This document shows, piece by piece, positions 1 through 6,433 of a DNA stretch of 15,516 nt. The first letter of the stretch is position 1. Each line of letters begins with the position of its first letter. The notes beneath the pieces are model-generated. The model searched no databases. It had not been told where the DNA came from and worked only from the letters and a program-made list of their open reading frames with translations. Source of the DNA: JACJVV01 sp047603135 (GTDB lineage: Archaea > Nanobdellota > Nanobdellia > Woesearchaeales > JACJVV01); the NCBI GenBank assembly GCA_047603135.1, contig JBLKOW010000018.1, positions 1 to 15,516 of the forward strand, given 5' to 3'. Position numbers and translations under genes: made by a program.

Positions 1-1086
1 ATTTGTTTGAGGAAATAAATCAAAGATAGCGCATGAATTAACACTATATCCTCGCTTTAAAAATCGAGGCAATTCTTTTTTTAGTTGCACATAATTGCAC
101 GAAATGTAGATTATCCGCTCAGGCTCATGTGCAAGAACGCGATCAATTGCTTTTGTTTGCATACCTGTTCGTGGAGGATCAAGGATACTATGTCCACCCT
201 GCACCGGATAATTTTGTATTGATGAGGCATCACGCATATCAGCACTAACATTTTTCATTCCTAATGAAGCGATGTTTAACTGTGCACACTCAACAGAAAG
301 AGGTGCAGACTCCACAATATAGACGTGCTTATATAATTCAGCACAGATTAATCCAAATGTTCCAACCCCACCATATAAATCAAGCAATACTTTTTGATGA
401 GTGTCTGTCTTTTTGAGGAGCGAGTAAACATACCCTGCAAGCTCATTTGCCATAACTGAGTTGTTTTGAAAAAAACCTTGCGTATGGAATTGGATCTTTT
501 TACCAGAAATAGATTCCGTTAGATACTTAGAGCCCTTTACCACTTTGCAATTAGATGACGTACTCTCGTCAATTGATGAAGAAACATACCCTACTAACAC
601 AGAATGCGCAGTTGATTTTTGTGCAAATGTTTCAATGAGATTATATGCTTCTTCAAGATGAGGAGAATCTTCATTGAGTATAAAAGTAATTGAAGAATCA
701 AGAGTAGGCGTTCGAATTGTTGCATACCTAAATGTTCCCTCACGAGATTTCATATCAAAAACATCAGGATTAGTAGCTACATAGAATGCGCGAACTTCTT
801 CAAATAATTCTTGCAGACGAGTATTTGCAATATCGCACGAGGTGATAGTAGTTATTGCAGCATGAGATCCTTTCTTTCGAAATCCAAGGCCACCTTTAAA
901 AAAAACAAAATCCATTCTATTTCTATATGTAAATTCATTAGCTGAGTGCACTTTAATTTCTTCTTCTGGAATTGAGAGTGCATGCGATACATTCTTTCGC
1001 TTATTCGCTAACTGCATTTCATACGTAATATGCTGGCTACTACATCCACCACACGTTCCAAAATGAGGACATTTTGCTTCTCGCAT
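1..1086 (-). CDS. m5U RNA methyltransferase, TrmA/RlmD (RumA) family, 3' end cut by window
   Basis: S-adenosylmethionine-dependent enzyme expected to make 5-methyluridine in tRNA (U54) or 23S rRNA. The N-terminus carries the iron-sulfur cysteines of the family: C6, C12 and C15 in CPHFGTCGGC, with a likely fourth at C84 (SCDI). Further on come FFQNN, the SAM-binding loop DLYGGVGTFG (from about residue 236), DPPRTG (about 303) and the catalytic-cysteine motif YISCN (C330), then FDLFPQT near the cut end. 362 codons are visible and only a few residues should be missing. The start at 1086 is preferred over the in-frame ATG at 1128 because a TATA-like box (1106-1115) lies about 25 bases upstream of it and is inside the longer version. 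From this start there is no room for an N-terminal TRAM domain. The substrate, tRNA or rRNA, cannot be told from sequence. Confidence 0.93.
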   Translation of the reverse strand, partial: MREAKCPHFGTCGGCSSQHITYEMQLANKRKNVSHALSIPEEEIKVHSANEFTYRNRMDFVFFKGGLGFRKKGSHAAITTITSCDIANTRLQELFEEVRAFYVATNPDVFDMKSREGTFRYATIRTPTLDSSITFILNEDSPHLEEAYNLIETFAQKSTAHSVLVGYVSSSIDESTSSNCKVVKGSKYLTESISGKKIQFHTQGFFQNNSVMANELAGYVYSLLKKTDTHQKVLLDLYGGVGTFGLICAELYKHVYIVESAPLSVECAQLNIASLGMKNVSADMRDASSIQNYPVQGGHSILDPPRTGMQTKAIDRVLAHEPERIIYISCNYVQLKKELPRFLKRGYSVNSCAIFDLFPQTN

Positions 1087-1105
1087 ATTTTTATTACTGA
1101 GTTTT

Positions 1106-1115
1106 ATTTTAAATA
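1106..1115 (-). promoter_or_regulatory. TATA box of the m5U methyltransferase gene
   Basis: Reads TATTTAAAAT on the minus strand, centred about 25 bases upstream of the ATG at 1086. This implies a leaderless transcript and selects that start codon. Confidence 0.55.
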
Positions 1116-1180
1116 GGTTTGGTTTCATTGATTGCGAGCAGATTTGTTAAAACATACGCTAAGAAAACCTTTAGTAATCC

Positions 1181-1188
1181 ATATAAAA
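1181..1188 (+). promoter_or_regulatory. TATA box of the transglutaminase-like gene
   Basis: ATATAAAA centred about 25 bases before the ATG at 1209. It places the transcription start at or next to the start codon and argues against the in-frame TTG at 1119. Confidence 0.55.
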
Positions 1189-1208
1189 GAAGAAGGAACT
1201 TCATCAGC

Positions 1209-2144
1209 ATGAGTTTAACACTAAGTGATGAAATTTTAAAAACAGCATTTGATGAAAAAGGTAATATCCACCCAAGCTTACAAGAGCACTGGAAAAGTGA
1301 ATTAGATGTAGACATACCTCGCCTTCCTTCTCAAGCAATTAGTACGCTTACCATGGATTCTGATGAGGCAGTTGATGTTATTCTTGAACATTACTCTTCT
1401 CATAATCCGTACGTGATGCTTTCATTTCTTAAAAATGATGAGCGTGCAAATTTTCCCTATACTATAAGACTTGAGCATTTAGAACGCATACTTGAATTTG
1501 AAAATGCACTCATGACCCCTCATGCACTGCAGATTGATGATACAGCAGATATAATTACACACGCACAGCGTTTATATACAATTGGAGAAGTGCACAGCAG
1601 AATTGTTCGCTCAATACGAGGATTATTTAATCCTGGAAAAGAAATAGGCTACGGCGACTGTGAATTTGCATCATTAAGTTGTATGCTCTCAGGGCTTCAT
1701 CATGGCTATAGAGGAAGCGCACTTGCAACGTATTTTGGCGATGGAGACTCACAGTTTCCACCTCATGCATACATGGTTGTTCCTTTTGTCTGTAATGATA
1801 CATTAGGAGTTTTAGTTCTTGATCCAACATCACAGCAACTGCGCGATGAACGATTAAAGCCTCTGCCCAACAATAGAATTCAGTTAGTTTTTGGAGATTC
1901 ATGGGATTACACAGTTCATGAACAAAAACATGCACAAGTTGTCCACAAAAACATATATCCGCATGGCTTAGTTGATTGGAATGGCATTATTGCTGGACGA
2001 GAAAGCAGTCAAGAAAAGCGTATAAAATATCCTGCAACAAATATTCCTGATTTCTTAAAACAGGCATGGGATAATATGTATACACATACTTCTGAGAAAA
2101 AAGAATGCCGTGATGTTGGACTGATTCATGGGATGATTGATTAG
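1209..2144 (+). CDS. transglutaminase-like (papain-fold) protein, function unknown
   Basis: 311 residues, no signal peptide and no membrane segment. I do not recognise a named family, but residues 148-207 show the order and spacing of a transglutaminase/papain-like core: Cys151 in GYGDCEFASL, a helix, then His186 in PPHAYMVV, a beta stretch, and Asp205 in VLDPTSQ. Gaps are 35 and 19 residues, close to the usual Cys-His-Asp spacing of transglutaminase-like enzymes. The first 140 residues are mostly charged helices, and the last 80 have aromatic residues but no motif I know. Such folds act as cysteine proteases, peptidases or amidases; the substrate cannot be predicted. The gene is divergent from the m5U methyltransferase with a 122-base gap. 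The ATG start is chosen from the TATA box 25 bases upstream. Gene reality is high; the fold is inference. Confidence 0.85.
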   Translation: MSLTLSDEILKTAFDEKGNIHPSLQEHWKSELDVDIPRLPSQAISTLTMDSDEAVDVILEHYSSHNPYVMLSFLKNDERANFPYTIRLEHLERILEFENALMTPHALQIDDTADIITHAQRLYTIGEVHSRIVRSIRGLFNPGKEIGYGDCEFASLSCMLSGLHHGYRGSALATYFGDGDSQFPPHAYMVVPFVCNDTLGVLVLDPTSQQLRDERLKPLPNNRIQLVFGDSWDYTVHEQKHAQVVHKNIYPHGLVDWNGIIAGRESSQEKRIKYPATNIPDFLKQAWDNMYTHTSEKKECRDVGLIHGMID

Positions 2145-2242
2145 ATATTAGTTCTGAGAATAACAGAGAATAAAGTCCAATGTGTAATAACTCATTTATT
2201 AAAAATACAGAAAATTACCTAAAAGAGTAACTACATTGTGCG

Positions 2243-2269
2243 ATATTTTCTCATACCTCTAGAAAATAT
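2243..2269. repeat. perfect 9-bp inverted repeat upstream of the YhcG-type gene
   Basis: ATATTTTCT and AGAAAATAT are separated by 9 bases (CATACCTCT). It lies in the 244-base gap (2145-2388) between two genes on the same strand. It could be a hairpin at the end of the upstream transcript or a protein-binding dyad; it is not followed directly by a long T run. Apart from this, the direct repeat at 2301-2341 and the TATA box, I see nothing else in the gap. Confidence 0.5.
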
Positions 2270-2300
2270 TTAGATAGAATATTATTTTTAGAAATTATTT

Positions 2301-2341
2301 CAAACAGCATGAATTTCTTTCACAAAGCATGGAATTACTTT
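2301..2341. repeat. imperfect 20-bp direct repeat before the YhcG-type promoter
   Basis: Two adjacent copies of roughly CAAAGCATGAATTCTTT, with small differences, end about 20 bases before the TATA-like box of the nuclease gene. The placement would suit an operator or activator site, but the match is imperfect. Confidence 0.35.
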
Positions 2342-2358
2342 TATTTATAAAAGATTAA

Positions 2359-2367
2359 GTATATTAA
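2359..2367 (+). promoter_or_regulatory. TATA box of the YhcG-type nuclease gene
   Basis: GTATATTAA centred about 26 bases before the ATG at 2389, matching the leaderless spacing seen elsewhere in the window. A second AT-rich box (TTTATAAAAG, 2344-2353) lies further upstream. Confidence 0.5.
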
Positions 2368-2388
2368 TAGCACATTCAATTATATATT

Positions 2389-3396
2389 ATGATTTTATCT
2401 AACAGACACTTTTTTGAGAATGTTAAGAAGATAATTCTTAAGGCACGAATGGTCGCCTATTATTCTGTAAATAAAGAAATGTTAAAAGCATACTTCGAGA
2501 TTGGTAAAAGGATAGTAGAAGAAGAGCAACATGGAAAGAAAAGAGCAGATTATGGGAAAAGTCTTATTGATGAACTATCTAAAGAGCTAACAAAGTCCTT
2601 TAAAAGAGGGTTCAGTAGTACTTCTTTAAAAAATATGAGATTATTTTACAAAACATATAAAGATTCAATTGGTCAATCGATGACTGACGAATCCTTTGTT
2701 CTGTCCTGGACACACTACTGCGAACTAATAAAAATCAACGATAAATATAAAAGAAAATATTTTGAAAAATATGCATTAAATGATAATTTAAGCGTTAGAG
2801 ATTTAAAAAGACAAATCAACTCACTGCATTACGAAAGACTTATTATGAGTAAAGACAAAAAATTATTAATAAATTATGAACGAAACCTTTCAGTCCCCTC
2901 TAAATCGACTGAATTGTTTAAAGACCCATATATTTTAGATTTTTTAGATTTAGAAGAAAAAAAAACATATAATGAGAAGGAATTGGAGACATCGATCTTA
3001 AACAAATTACAGACATTTTTGCTAGAACTAGGTCAAGGATTTAGCTTTGTGGCAAGACAAAAAAGATTTACTATAGATAATGAGCATTATTATATTGATT
3101 TACTTTTTTATAATATCTATCTAAAATGTTATGTAATACTTGAACTAAAAACTTCTAAGTTTAGGCATGTTGATGCAGGTCAAATGAACTTTTATCTTAA
3201 CTATGTAAAAAAAGAACTCAATAACAAAGAAGATAATGCACCCATAGGGATTATATTATGTACTGACAAACATGATATTTCTGTTGAATATGCAACTTCA
3301 GGCATTGAAAATCAAGTTTTTGTTTCTAAATACAAGCTTTATCTTCCAAGCAAAAAGCAACTTCTGAAAGAAATTAAAGATATATTAAATAAATAG
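2389..3396 (+). CDS. YhcG/DUF1016 family PD-(D/E)XK nuclease
   Basis: 335 residues, the usual length for the family. The N-terminal half (about 5-160) is the helical DUF1016 N-terminal domain, recognised from the EIGKRIVEEEQ region, ADYGKSLIDELSKEL, the SLKNMRLFY segment and the SWTHYCELI motif. The C-terminal half (about 175-335) is the nuclease domain: ELETSIL (E200), the catalytic aspartate D237 in YYIDLLFY, E252-L-K254 in VILELKT, and Q265 in DAGQMNFYL, all in the expected order. The active site looks intact. Homologues are common in bacteria, often near restriction-modification or other defence genes, and are patchy in archaea, so lateral acquisition is likely. The gene is visibly richer in A and in AGA/AAA/TTA codons than its neighbours. 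No methylase or other partner lies next to it. Confidence 0.93.
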   Translation: MILSNRHFFENVKKIILKARMVAYYSVNKEMLKAYFEIGKRIVEEEQHGKKRADYGKSLIDELSKELTKSFKRGFSSTSLKNMRLFYKTYKDSIGQSMTDESFVLSWTHYCELIKINDKYKRKYFEKYALNDNLSVRDLKRQINSLHYERLIMSKDKKLLINYERNLSVPSKSTELFKDPYILDFLDLEEKKTYNEKELETSILNKLQTFLLELGQGFSFVARQKRFTIDNEHYYIDLLFYNIYLKCYVILELKTSKFRHVDAGQMNFYLNYVKKELNNKEDNAPIGIILCTDKHDISVEYATSGIENQVFVSKYKLYLPSKKQLLKEIKDILNK

Positions 3397-3434
3397 TATT
3401 GTGAATCAGCTAAACTTTATTTACAATAGATATA

Positions 3435-3442
3435 TATTTAAA
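3435..3442 (+). promoter_or_regulatory. TATA box of the guanine deaminase gene
   Basis: TATTTAAA centred about 27 bases before the ATG at 3465; this implies a leaderless mRNA and independent transcription from the nuclease gene. Confidence 0.55.
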
Positions 3443-3464
3443 TAAAGTATATTTTAATAGTGTT

Positions 3465-3932
3465 ATGCACAGCACATTTATGAAAATAGCAATTGCAGAA
3501 GCACAAAAAGGCATTGCTAAAAAACATGGCGGACCATTTGGAGCAGTTATTGTTAAAGATAGAAAAATAATTGCACAAGCACATAATGAAGTACTCATAA
3601 CTAATGACCCAACAGCTCATGCTGAAGTGAATGTAATTCGCAAAGCAACTAAAAAATTAAGACGCTTTGATTTATCTGACTGTATTTTGTATACTTCATG
3701 TGAACCATGTCCGATGTGTCTTGGAGCAATAGCATGGGCACGTATCCCTCACATATATTATGGATGCACACGCTATGATGCAGAGCAGATTGGCTTTTCT
3801 GACAAAGAAATTTATGATTTACTGCAAGAAAAACAAACAAAACCAATGGTTAAGAAAAAGCCACTTATGCGAAAAGAATGCAACACAGTTTTTGCGAAGT
3901 GGAGTGCACAAGAAAATAAAAAAATGTATTAA
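3465..3932 (+). CDS. guaD: guanine deaminase (cytidine-deaminase fold)
   Basis: Zinc hydrolase expected to convert guanine to xanthine and ammonia in purine salvage or catabolism. 155 residues, about the size of the Bacillus subtilis enzyme. Zinc and catalytic residues are all present: H52 and E54 in TAHAEV, C82 and C85 in SCEPCPMC. GPFGAVIVKD, TNDPTAHAEV, ILYTSCEPCPMCLGAI and the D-A-E-Q-I-G-F segment follow the guanine deaminase subgroup rather than TadA. The tryptophan after LGAI (W91) and the C-terminal tyrosine in NKKMY match positions I recall as belonging to the domain-swapped active site of the B. subtilis protein. An IMP cyclohydrolase-like gene lies 1.6 kb downstream, but promoters differ. 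The alternative, a tRNA adenosine deaminase, is less likely. Confidence 0.88.
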   Translation: MHSTFMKIAIAEAQKGIAKKHGGPFGAVIVKDRKIIAQAHNEVLITNDPTAHAEVNVIRKATKKLRRFDLSDCILYTSCEPCPMCLGAIAWARIPHIYYGCTRYDAEQIGFSDKEIYDLLQEKQTKPMVKKKPLMRKECNTVFAKWSAQENKKMY

Positions 3933-3950
3933 TTCTAATTGATAGTAATA

Positions 3951-3958
3951 CTTAAATA
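3951..3958 (+). promoter_or_regulatory. TATA box of the gene at 3980
   Basis: CTTAAATA centred about 26 bases before the ATG at 3980. Confidence 0.5.
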
Positions 3959-3979
3959 TGCTACCGTAATTTCACATTC

Positions 3980-4564
3980 ATGCAAACAACTGCTCTTGAA
4001 CATCTTACTGTTATTGAGGACTTGCATAAACATTATGCACAAATAGTTACTGATAGCCAAAGCATTGTTCCTTATGAAGATGGACTTTCTGTTAGAAGAT
4101 TAGATTGTGATATTGGGATATTAGTTAGACAAGAAATAAAATTTAGAGAACATAAAGGGTACCCACATACTGACAGCGAGAAACAAACCCTTTCTAGATT
4201 TTTTAAACGTCATTATGCATCAGCTCTCGAAGGAATTGAAGAACAGCTAAGCCGTGCGTATTCTGACAACTCAACTAATGATTCTCTTGAGATGGCGCAG
4301 AATTATGTAAGAATAGCTATTGACAATGTAGCAGAAATGAGAGACTTAGATAGTGATCCTGAACGTAAACAAACCTATAAGAAAGTGTTTGAAGGATTAG
4401 AAATATTACGCGCCCATATCCAATTTGCAATAGAACATAAGGATAAATATACTCCGTTGAGTGAGAATTATTTTGCGAATGCACGTGCTCTTGATAACCT
4501 ACAATTTGAAGAATCAGCACGATTGATAGATCAGCGTAAGAAAATAATGGCTGGATATGACTAG
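3980..4564 (+). CDS. hypothetical helical protein
   Basis: 194 residues, not recognised. No signal peptide and no membrane segment. The composition (many E, R, K, A, L, few G and P) and spacing of hydrophobic residues suggest an almost wholly alpha-helical soluble protein. Segments around 55-90 (with SRFFKRHYASALEGIEEQL) and 105-160 look like long amphipathic helices. Only one cysteine (C43) and no motif pointing to catalysis. The TATA-to-ATG distance supports the start and supports this as a real, separately transcribed gene. Its neighbours, guanine deaminase upstream and another unknown gene downstream, each have their own promoter, so they say little about its role. Confidence 0.78.
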   Translation: MQTTALEHLTVIEDLHKHYAQIVTDSQSIVPYEDGLSVRRLDCDIGILVRQEIKFREHKGYPHTDSEKQTLSRFFKRHYASALEGIEEQLSRAYSDNSTNDSLEMAQNYVRIAIDNVAEMRDLDSDPERKQTYKKVFEGLEILRAHIQFAIEHKDKYTPLSENYFANARALDNLQFEESARLIDQRKKIMAGYD

Positions 4565-4567
4565 AAT

Positions 4568-4590
4568 GTATTGATTTTGTTTCTTTATAT
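4568..4590 (+). terminator. possible T-rich terminator after the gene at 3980
   Basis: A T-rich stretch (TTGATTTTGTTTCTTTATAT) begins a few bases after the stop at 4564. Archaeal termination can occur at such oligo-T tracts without a hairpin. Confidence 0.35.
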
Positions 4591-4654
4591 ATAGGGGATA
4601 TCTTCCAGATTACAGAACTATCAGTGCATATCGCCCTAAAACTACCCATAATTA

Positions 4655-4661
4655 TTATAAA
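4655..4661 (+). promoter_or_regulatory. TATA box of the gene at 4683
   Basis: TTATAAA centred about 25 bases before the ATG at 4683. Confidence 0.5.
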
Positions 4662-4682
4662 CGCTTAATCATTCTCGTTGGT

Positions 4683-5189
4683 ATGTCCCATGTGTATATT
4701 AAAGAACCTGAAGGGTATGCGCCAGCAATACTAGCGCATCCTGTAGATATCACAAGAAGACTTCAAGCAAAAGAAAAAAGCCCCATGCTTGTTTCTGAAT
4801 GGGTTGATGATCTTGAAACCTTATTTGAAATAGGAGATGTTATCCCTGTAATTGAAGGCGAGACATGGCAGGAAATGCCTGAAGTATGTGTTATTAAAAA
4901 CGACACACCACTTACTATGCGCGTTGCAGTTTTTCATTATGCACTTTCTAATCTTGCTCAAGGAGGAAATAGATATGGTCCGCATTATGCACTTAATGTT
5001 AGTGGGGCAAGATTAAAACAATTAAGTACTTCTTGTAAAGATGCAATTTATGACTTCCTTAATGACGAACCAAATGTTGCAGGAATTAGCATAAATCATA
5101 ATGGTAAGTTTGAACATCCAGTTCCACAAGGATATGAAGCATATATATTCATTCCGACATATACTTCTTTACAGTTGAATGGAAAATGA
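4683..5189 (+). CDS. hypothetical soluble protein
   Basis: 168 residues, not recognised. No signal peptide or membrane segment. The N-terminal third is acidic with proline-containing loops, and the middle (about 78-125) has a helix-rich stretch with RVAVFHYALSNLAQGGNRYG. The C-terminal part (about 130-168) alternates hydrophobic residues and turns (GISINHNGKF, YEAYIFIPTY), as in beta strands, so a mixed alpha/beta domain is likely. Two cysteines (C69 and C117) are not in a paired motif. Start choice rests on the TATA box 25 bases upstream. The gene converges on the tRNA-Val gene, with only 8 bases between its stop and the tRNA 3' end. No function is proposed. Confidence 0.75.
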   Translation: MSHVYIKEPEGYAPAILAHPVDITRRLQAKEKSPMLVSEWVDDLETLFEIGDVIPVIEGETWQEMPEVCVIKNDTPLTMRVAVFHYALSNLAQGGNRYGPHYALNVSGARLKQLSTSCKDAIYDFLNDEPNVAGISINHNGKFEHPVPQGYEAYIFIPTYTSLQLNGK

Positions 5190-5197
5190 GAAAAGAA

Positions 5198-5270
5198 TGG
5201 GCCCGGTCAGACTCGAACTGACGACCTTCTCGGTGTAAACGAGACGTTATAGCCACTAAACTACGAGCCC
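5198..5270 (-). tRNA. tRNA-Val (anticodon UAC)
   Basis: A 73-base cloverleaf on the minus strand: acceptor stem GGGCTCG/CGGGCCC (one G-T wobble), D arm GTTTAGTGGCTATAAC, anticodon stem TCTCG/CGAGA around loop TTTACAC giving anticodon TAC, 5-base variable loop AGGTC, T arm GTCAG-TTCGAGT-CTGAC, and discriminator A. CCA is not encoded, as is usual in archaea. It reads GUA and probably other Val codons by wobble. A TATA box lies about 29 bases upstream of the mature 5' end. The 3' side runs into a CTTTTCTCATTTTCC tract that could terminate transcription and overlaps the end of the convergent gene. Confidence 0.97.
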
Positions 5271-5292
5271 ATCTCCTAAGAGTGACATCACC

Positions 5293-5304
5293 TTATTTAT
5301 AAAT
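5293..5304 (-). promoter_or_regulatory. TATA box of tRNA-Val
   Basis: ATTTATAAATAA on the minus strand, centred about 29 bases upstream of the tRNA's first base. Compared with the 25-27 bases seen for leaderless mRNAs here, transcription should start only about 2-4 bases before the mature 5' end. Confidence 0.55.
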
Positions 5305-5404
5305 TCTACGCTTAGATATAAAATATATTTACTTAGTAAATAATAATAACGATACAATTCTCAGTGTCTTTGTCCTCAATTTGAGACGACAGACTCGTGC
5401 GAAC

Positions 5405-5412
5405 ATTTATTA
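5405..5412 (+). promoter_or_regulatory. possible TATA box for the small ORF / IMP cyclohydrolase-like transcript
   Basis: ATTTATTA centred about 27 bases before the TTG at 5436. A second AT-rich candidate (GATATAAAATATA) lies at about 5314-5326. Besides these two boxes, the tRNA promoter and the small ORF, the 257-base gap 5271-5527 shows nothing else I can support. Confidence 0.3.
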
Positions 5413-5435
5413 ATGAGTGTAGTATTTTCTTGAAG

Positions 5436-5513
5436 TTGAAAAAAACAAAAATCACCAATCCAGGAAAAGAAATTATTGAAGCATTAGTTCCTTACGGGAT
5501 TGTAGAGAGATAA
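5436..5513 (+). CDS. possible 25-residue leader peptide/small ORF upstream of the IMP cyclohydrolase-like gene
   Basis: TTG-initiated ORF with peptide beginning MKKTKITNPGKE and ending PYGIVER, a TAA stop, and 14 bases to the next ATG. The composition looks protein-like. It has a TATA-like box at the leaderless distance, and the next gene carries a Shine-Dalgarno as internal cistrons do in this window. The reading frame is open further upstream to 5385, including a GTG at 5397, so a longer 38-residue version is possible. A non-coding leader is the main alternative. Function unknown. Confidence 0.3.
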   Translation: MKKTKITNPGKEIIEALVPYGIVER

Positions 5514-5518
5514 AAGTT

Positions 5519-5523
5519 GAGGT
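5519..5523 (+). promoter_or_regulatory. Shine-Dalgarno of the IMP cyclohydrolase-like gene
   Basis: GAGGT with 4 bases to the ATG at 5528. This gene lacks a TATA box at the leaderless distance, so it sits on a transcript with a 5' leader or an upstream cistron. Confidence 0.55.
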
Positions 5524-5527
5524 AAAA

Positions 5528-6403
5528 ATGGCAAAAGAAGATTTAAGCGCACTTGAACGAATGGAATACCCAGGAAGAGTCATAATTATTGGGCAATTAG
5601 AAAATGGAAAAGATGTAGTTGCATATGGACTTTCAGGCAGAAGTCCATCTAGTCAAGCACGAGTGCTTAATGCAACTACAGATAATGGATTACTAAGAAT
5701 TTCAACAAATCCAACAGATCCAGCTGTTTTAGAAACTGGTAATAAAGCATTGCTTCTTTATGATGTATTAATTAGTGATGGTGAAAGAACCTCAGTCAGT
5801 AATGGTGCTCAAACAAATTTAATTTGGGATATTGCAAATGCATATAGAAAAATTGATGAGTATAAAGATACAGAAACACCACCAACTGATGTTTTAAATT
5901 CATATGTATCATCAGGAAGAGGAATAATGGTCTTGAAACCATCTACAACTAAAAGCACCGATGAAAGTAATAATGATCCACTTAAAAAAATTCGTGAACA
6001 TGCAACCACCATCGATTTGACAATATATGAACCTGATAAACCTATATTTACACCAAGAATAAATGGACAGATTGATCATATAATATCTCAGGCTGGTTTT
6101 ATGATAATACGCCGTGATTCAGACCCTACTGAAGATCAACCCATTATAGAAACACATGGATTTGAAGTTGAGCAAGGCAGAGGATATATGATTGCAACAT
6201 ATGATGGTCCTAATCCAGCACATCCAGGTGTTGTTCCATCGTTTAGAGGAGTTGGTAGACCTATTACATTTGGAGATTTAGGAAGGACTAAAGATATTGC
6301 AGATGCTGTATATGAAGCAATGGGAGAATTTGCAGTGAGTGCAGCATGTGTTACCTCTGGAGGAAATACCCCGAGATATCATATTAGAAATTTACATGAT
6401 TAA
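5528..6403 (+). CDS. IMP cyclohydrolase-like protein
   Basis: Resembles the IMP cyclohydrolase-like family (Pfam IMP_cyclohyd, the fold of archaeal PurO), which closes FAICAR to IMP in the last step of purine synthesis. Family signatures near the N-terminus are YPGR (14-17), IIIGQLENGK and GRSPSSQARV (37-46). Later segments that fit are the S-N-G-A-Q-T-N stretch (about 91-97), TPRINGQID (about 176-184) and GRGYMIATYDG (about 218-228). At 291 residues it is longer than PurO (about 200); an insert around 125-165 rich in S, T, D and K may account for part of this. The start is supported by the Shine-Dalgarno. Enzyme activity is inferred from family only; some members may have other roles. It converges on mscS with a T-rich 30-base gap. 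Confidence 0.82.
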   Translation: MAKEDLSALERMEYPGRVIIIGQLENGKDVVAYGLSGRSPSSQARVLNATTDNGLLRISTNPTDPAVLETGNKALLLYDVLISDGERTSVSNGAQTNLIWDIANAYRKIDEYKDTETPPTDVLNSYVSSGRGIMVLKPSTTKSTDESNNDPLKKIREHATTIDLTIYEPDKPIFTPRINGQIDHIISQAGFMIIRRDSDPTEDQPIIETHGFEVEQGRGYMIATYDGPNPAHPGVVPSFRGVGRPITFGDLGRTKDIADAVYEAMGEFAVSAACVTSGGNTPRYHIRNLHD

Positions 6404-6405
6404 AT

Positions 6406-6432
6406 TTTGTTATTTTTTTATTTCTATTTTTA
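6406..6432 (+). terminator. T-rich terminator of the IMP cyclohydrolase-like gene
   Basis: Successive T runs (TTTTGTTATTTTTTTATTTC, then TATTTTTAC) fill the gap between the convergent stops at 6403 and 6434. An oligo-T tract without a hairpin is the typical archaeal terminator. Confidence 0.6.
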
Positions 6433-6433
6433 C

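Noticed and set aside
1119..1208. TTG-initiated N-terminal extension of the transglutaminase-like gene
   Set aside because: It would overlap the divergent methyltransferase promoter region and include its own TATA box; the ATG at 1209 has the correct TATA spacing.
3465..3932. tRNA adenosine deaminase (TadA) as identity
   Set aside because: The D-A-E-Q-I-G-F segment, the W91 position and the C-terminal Tyr fit guanine deaminase better.
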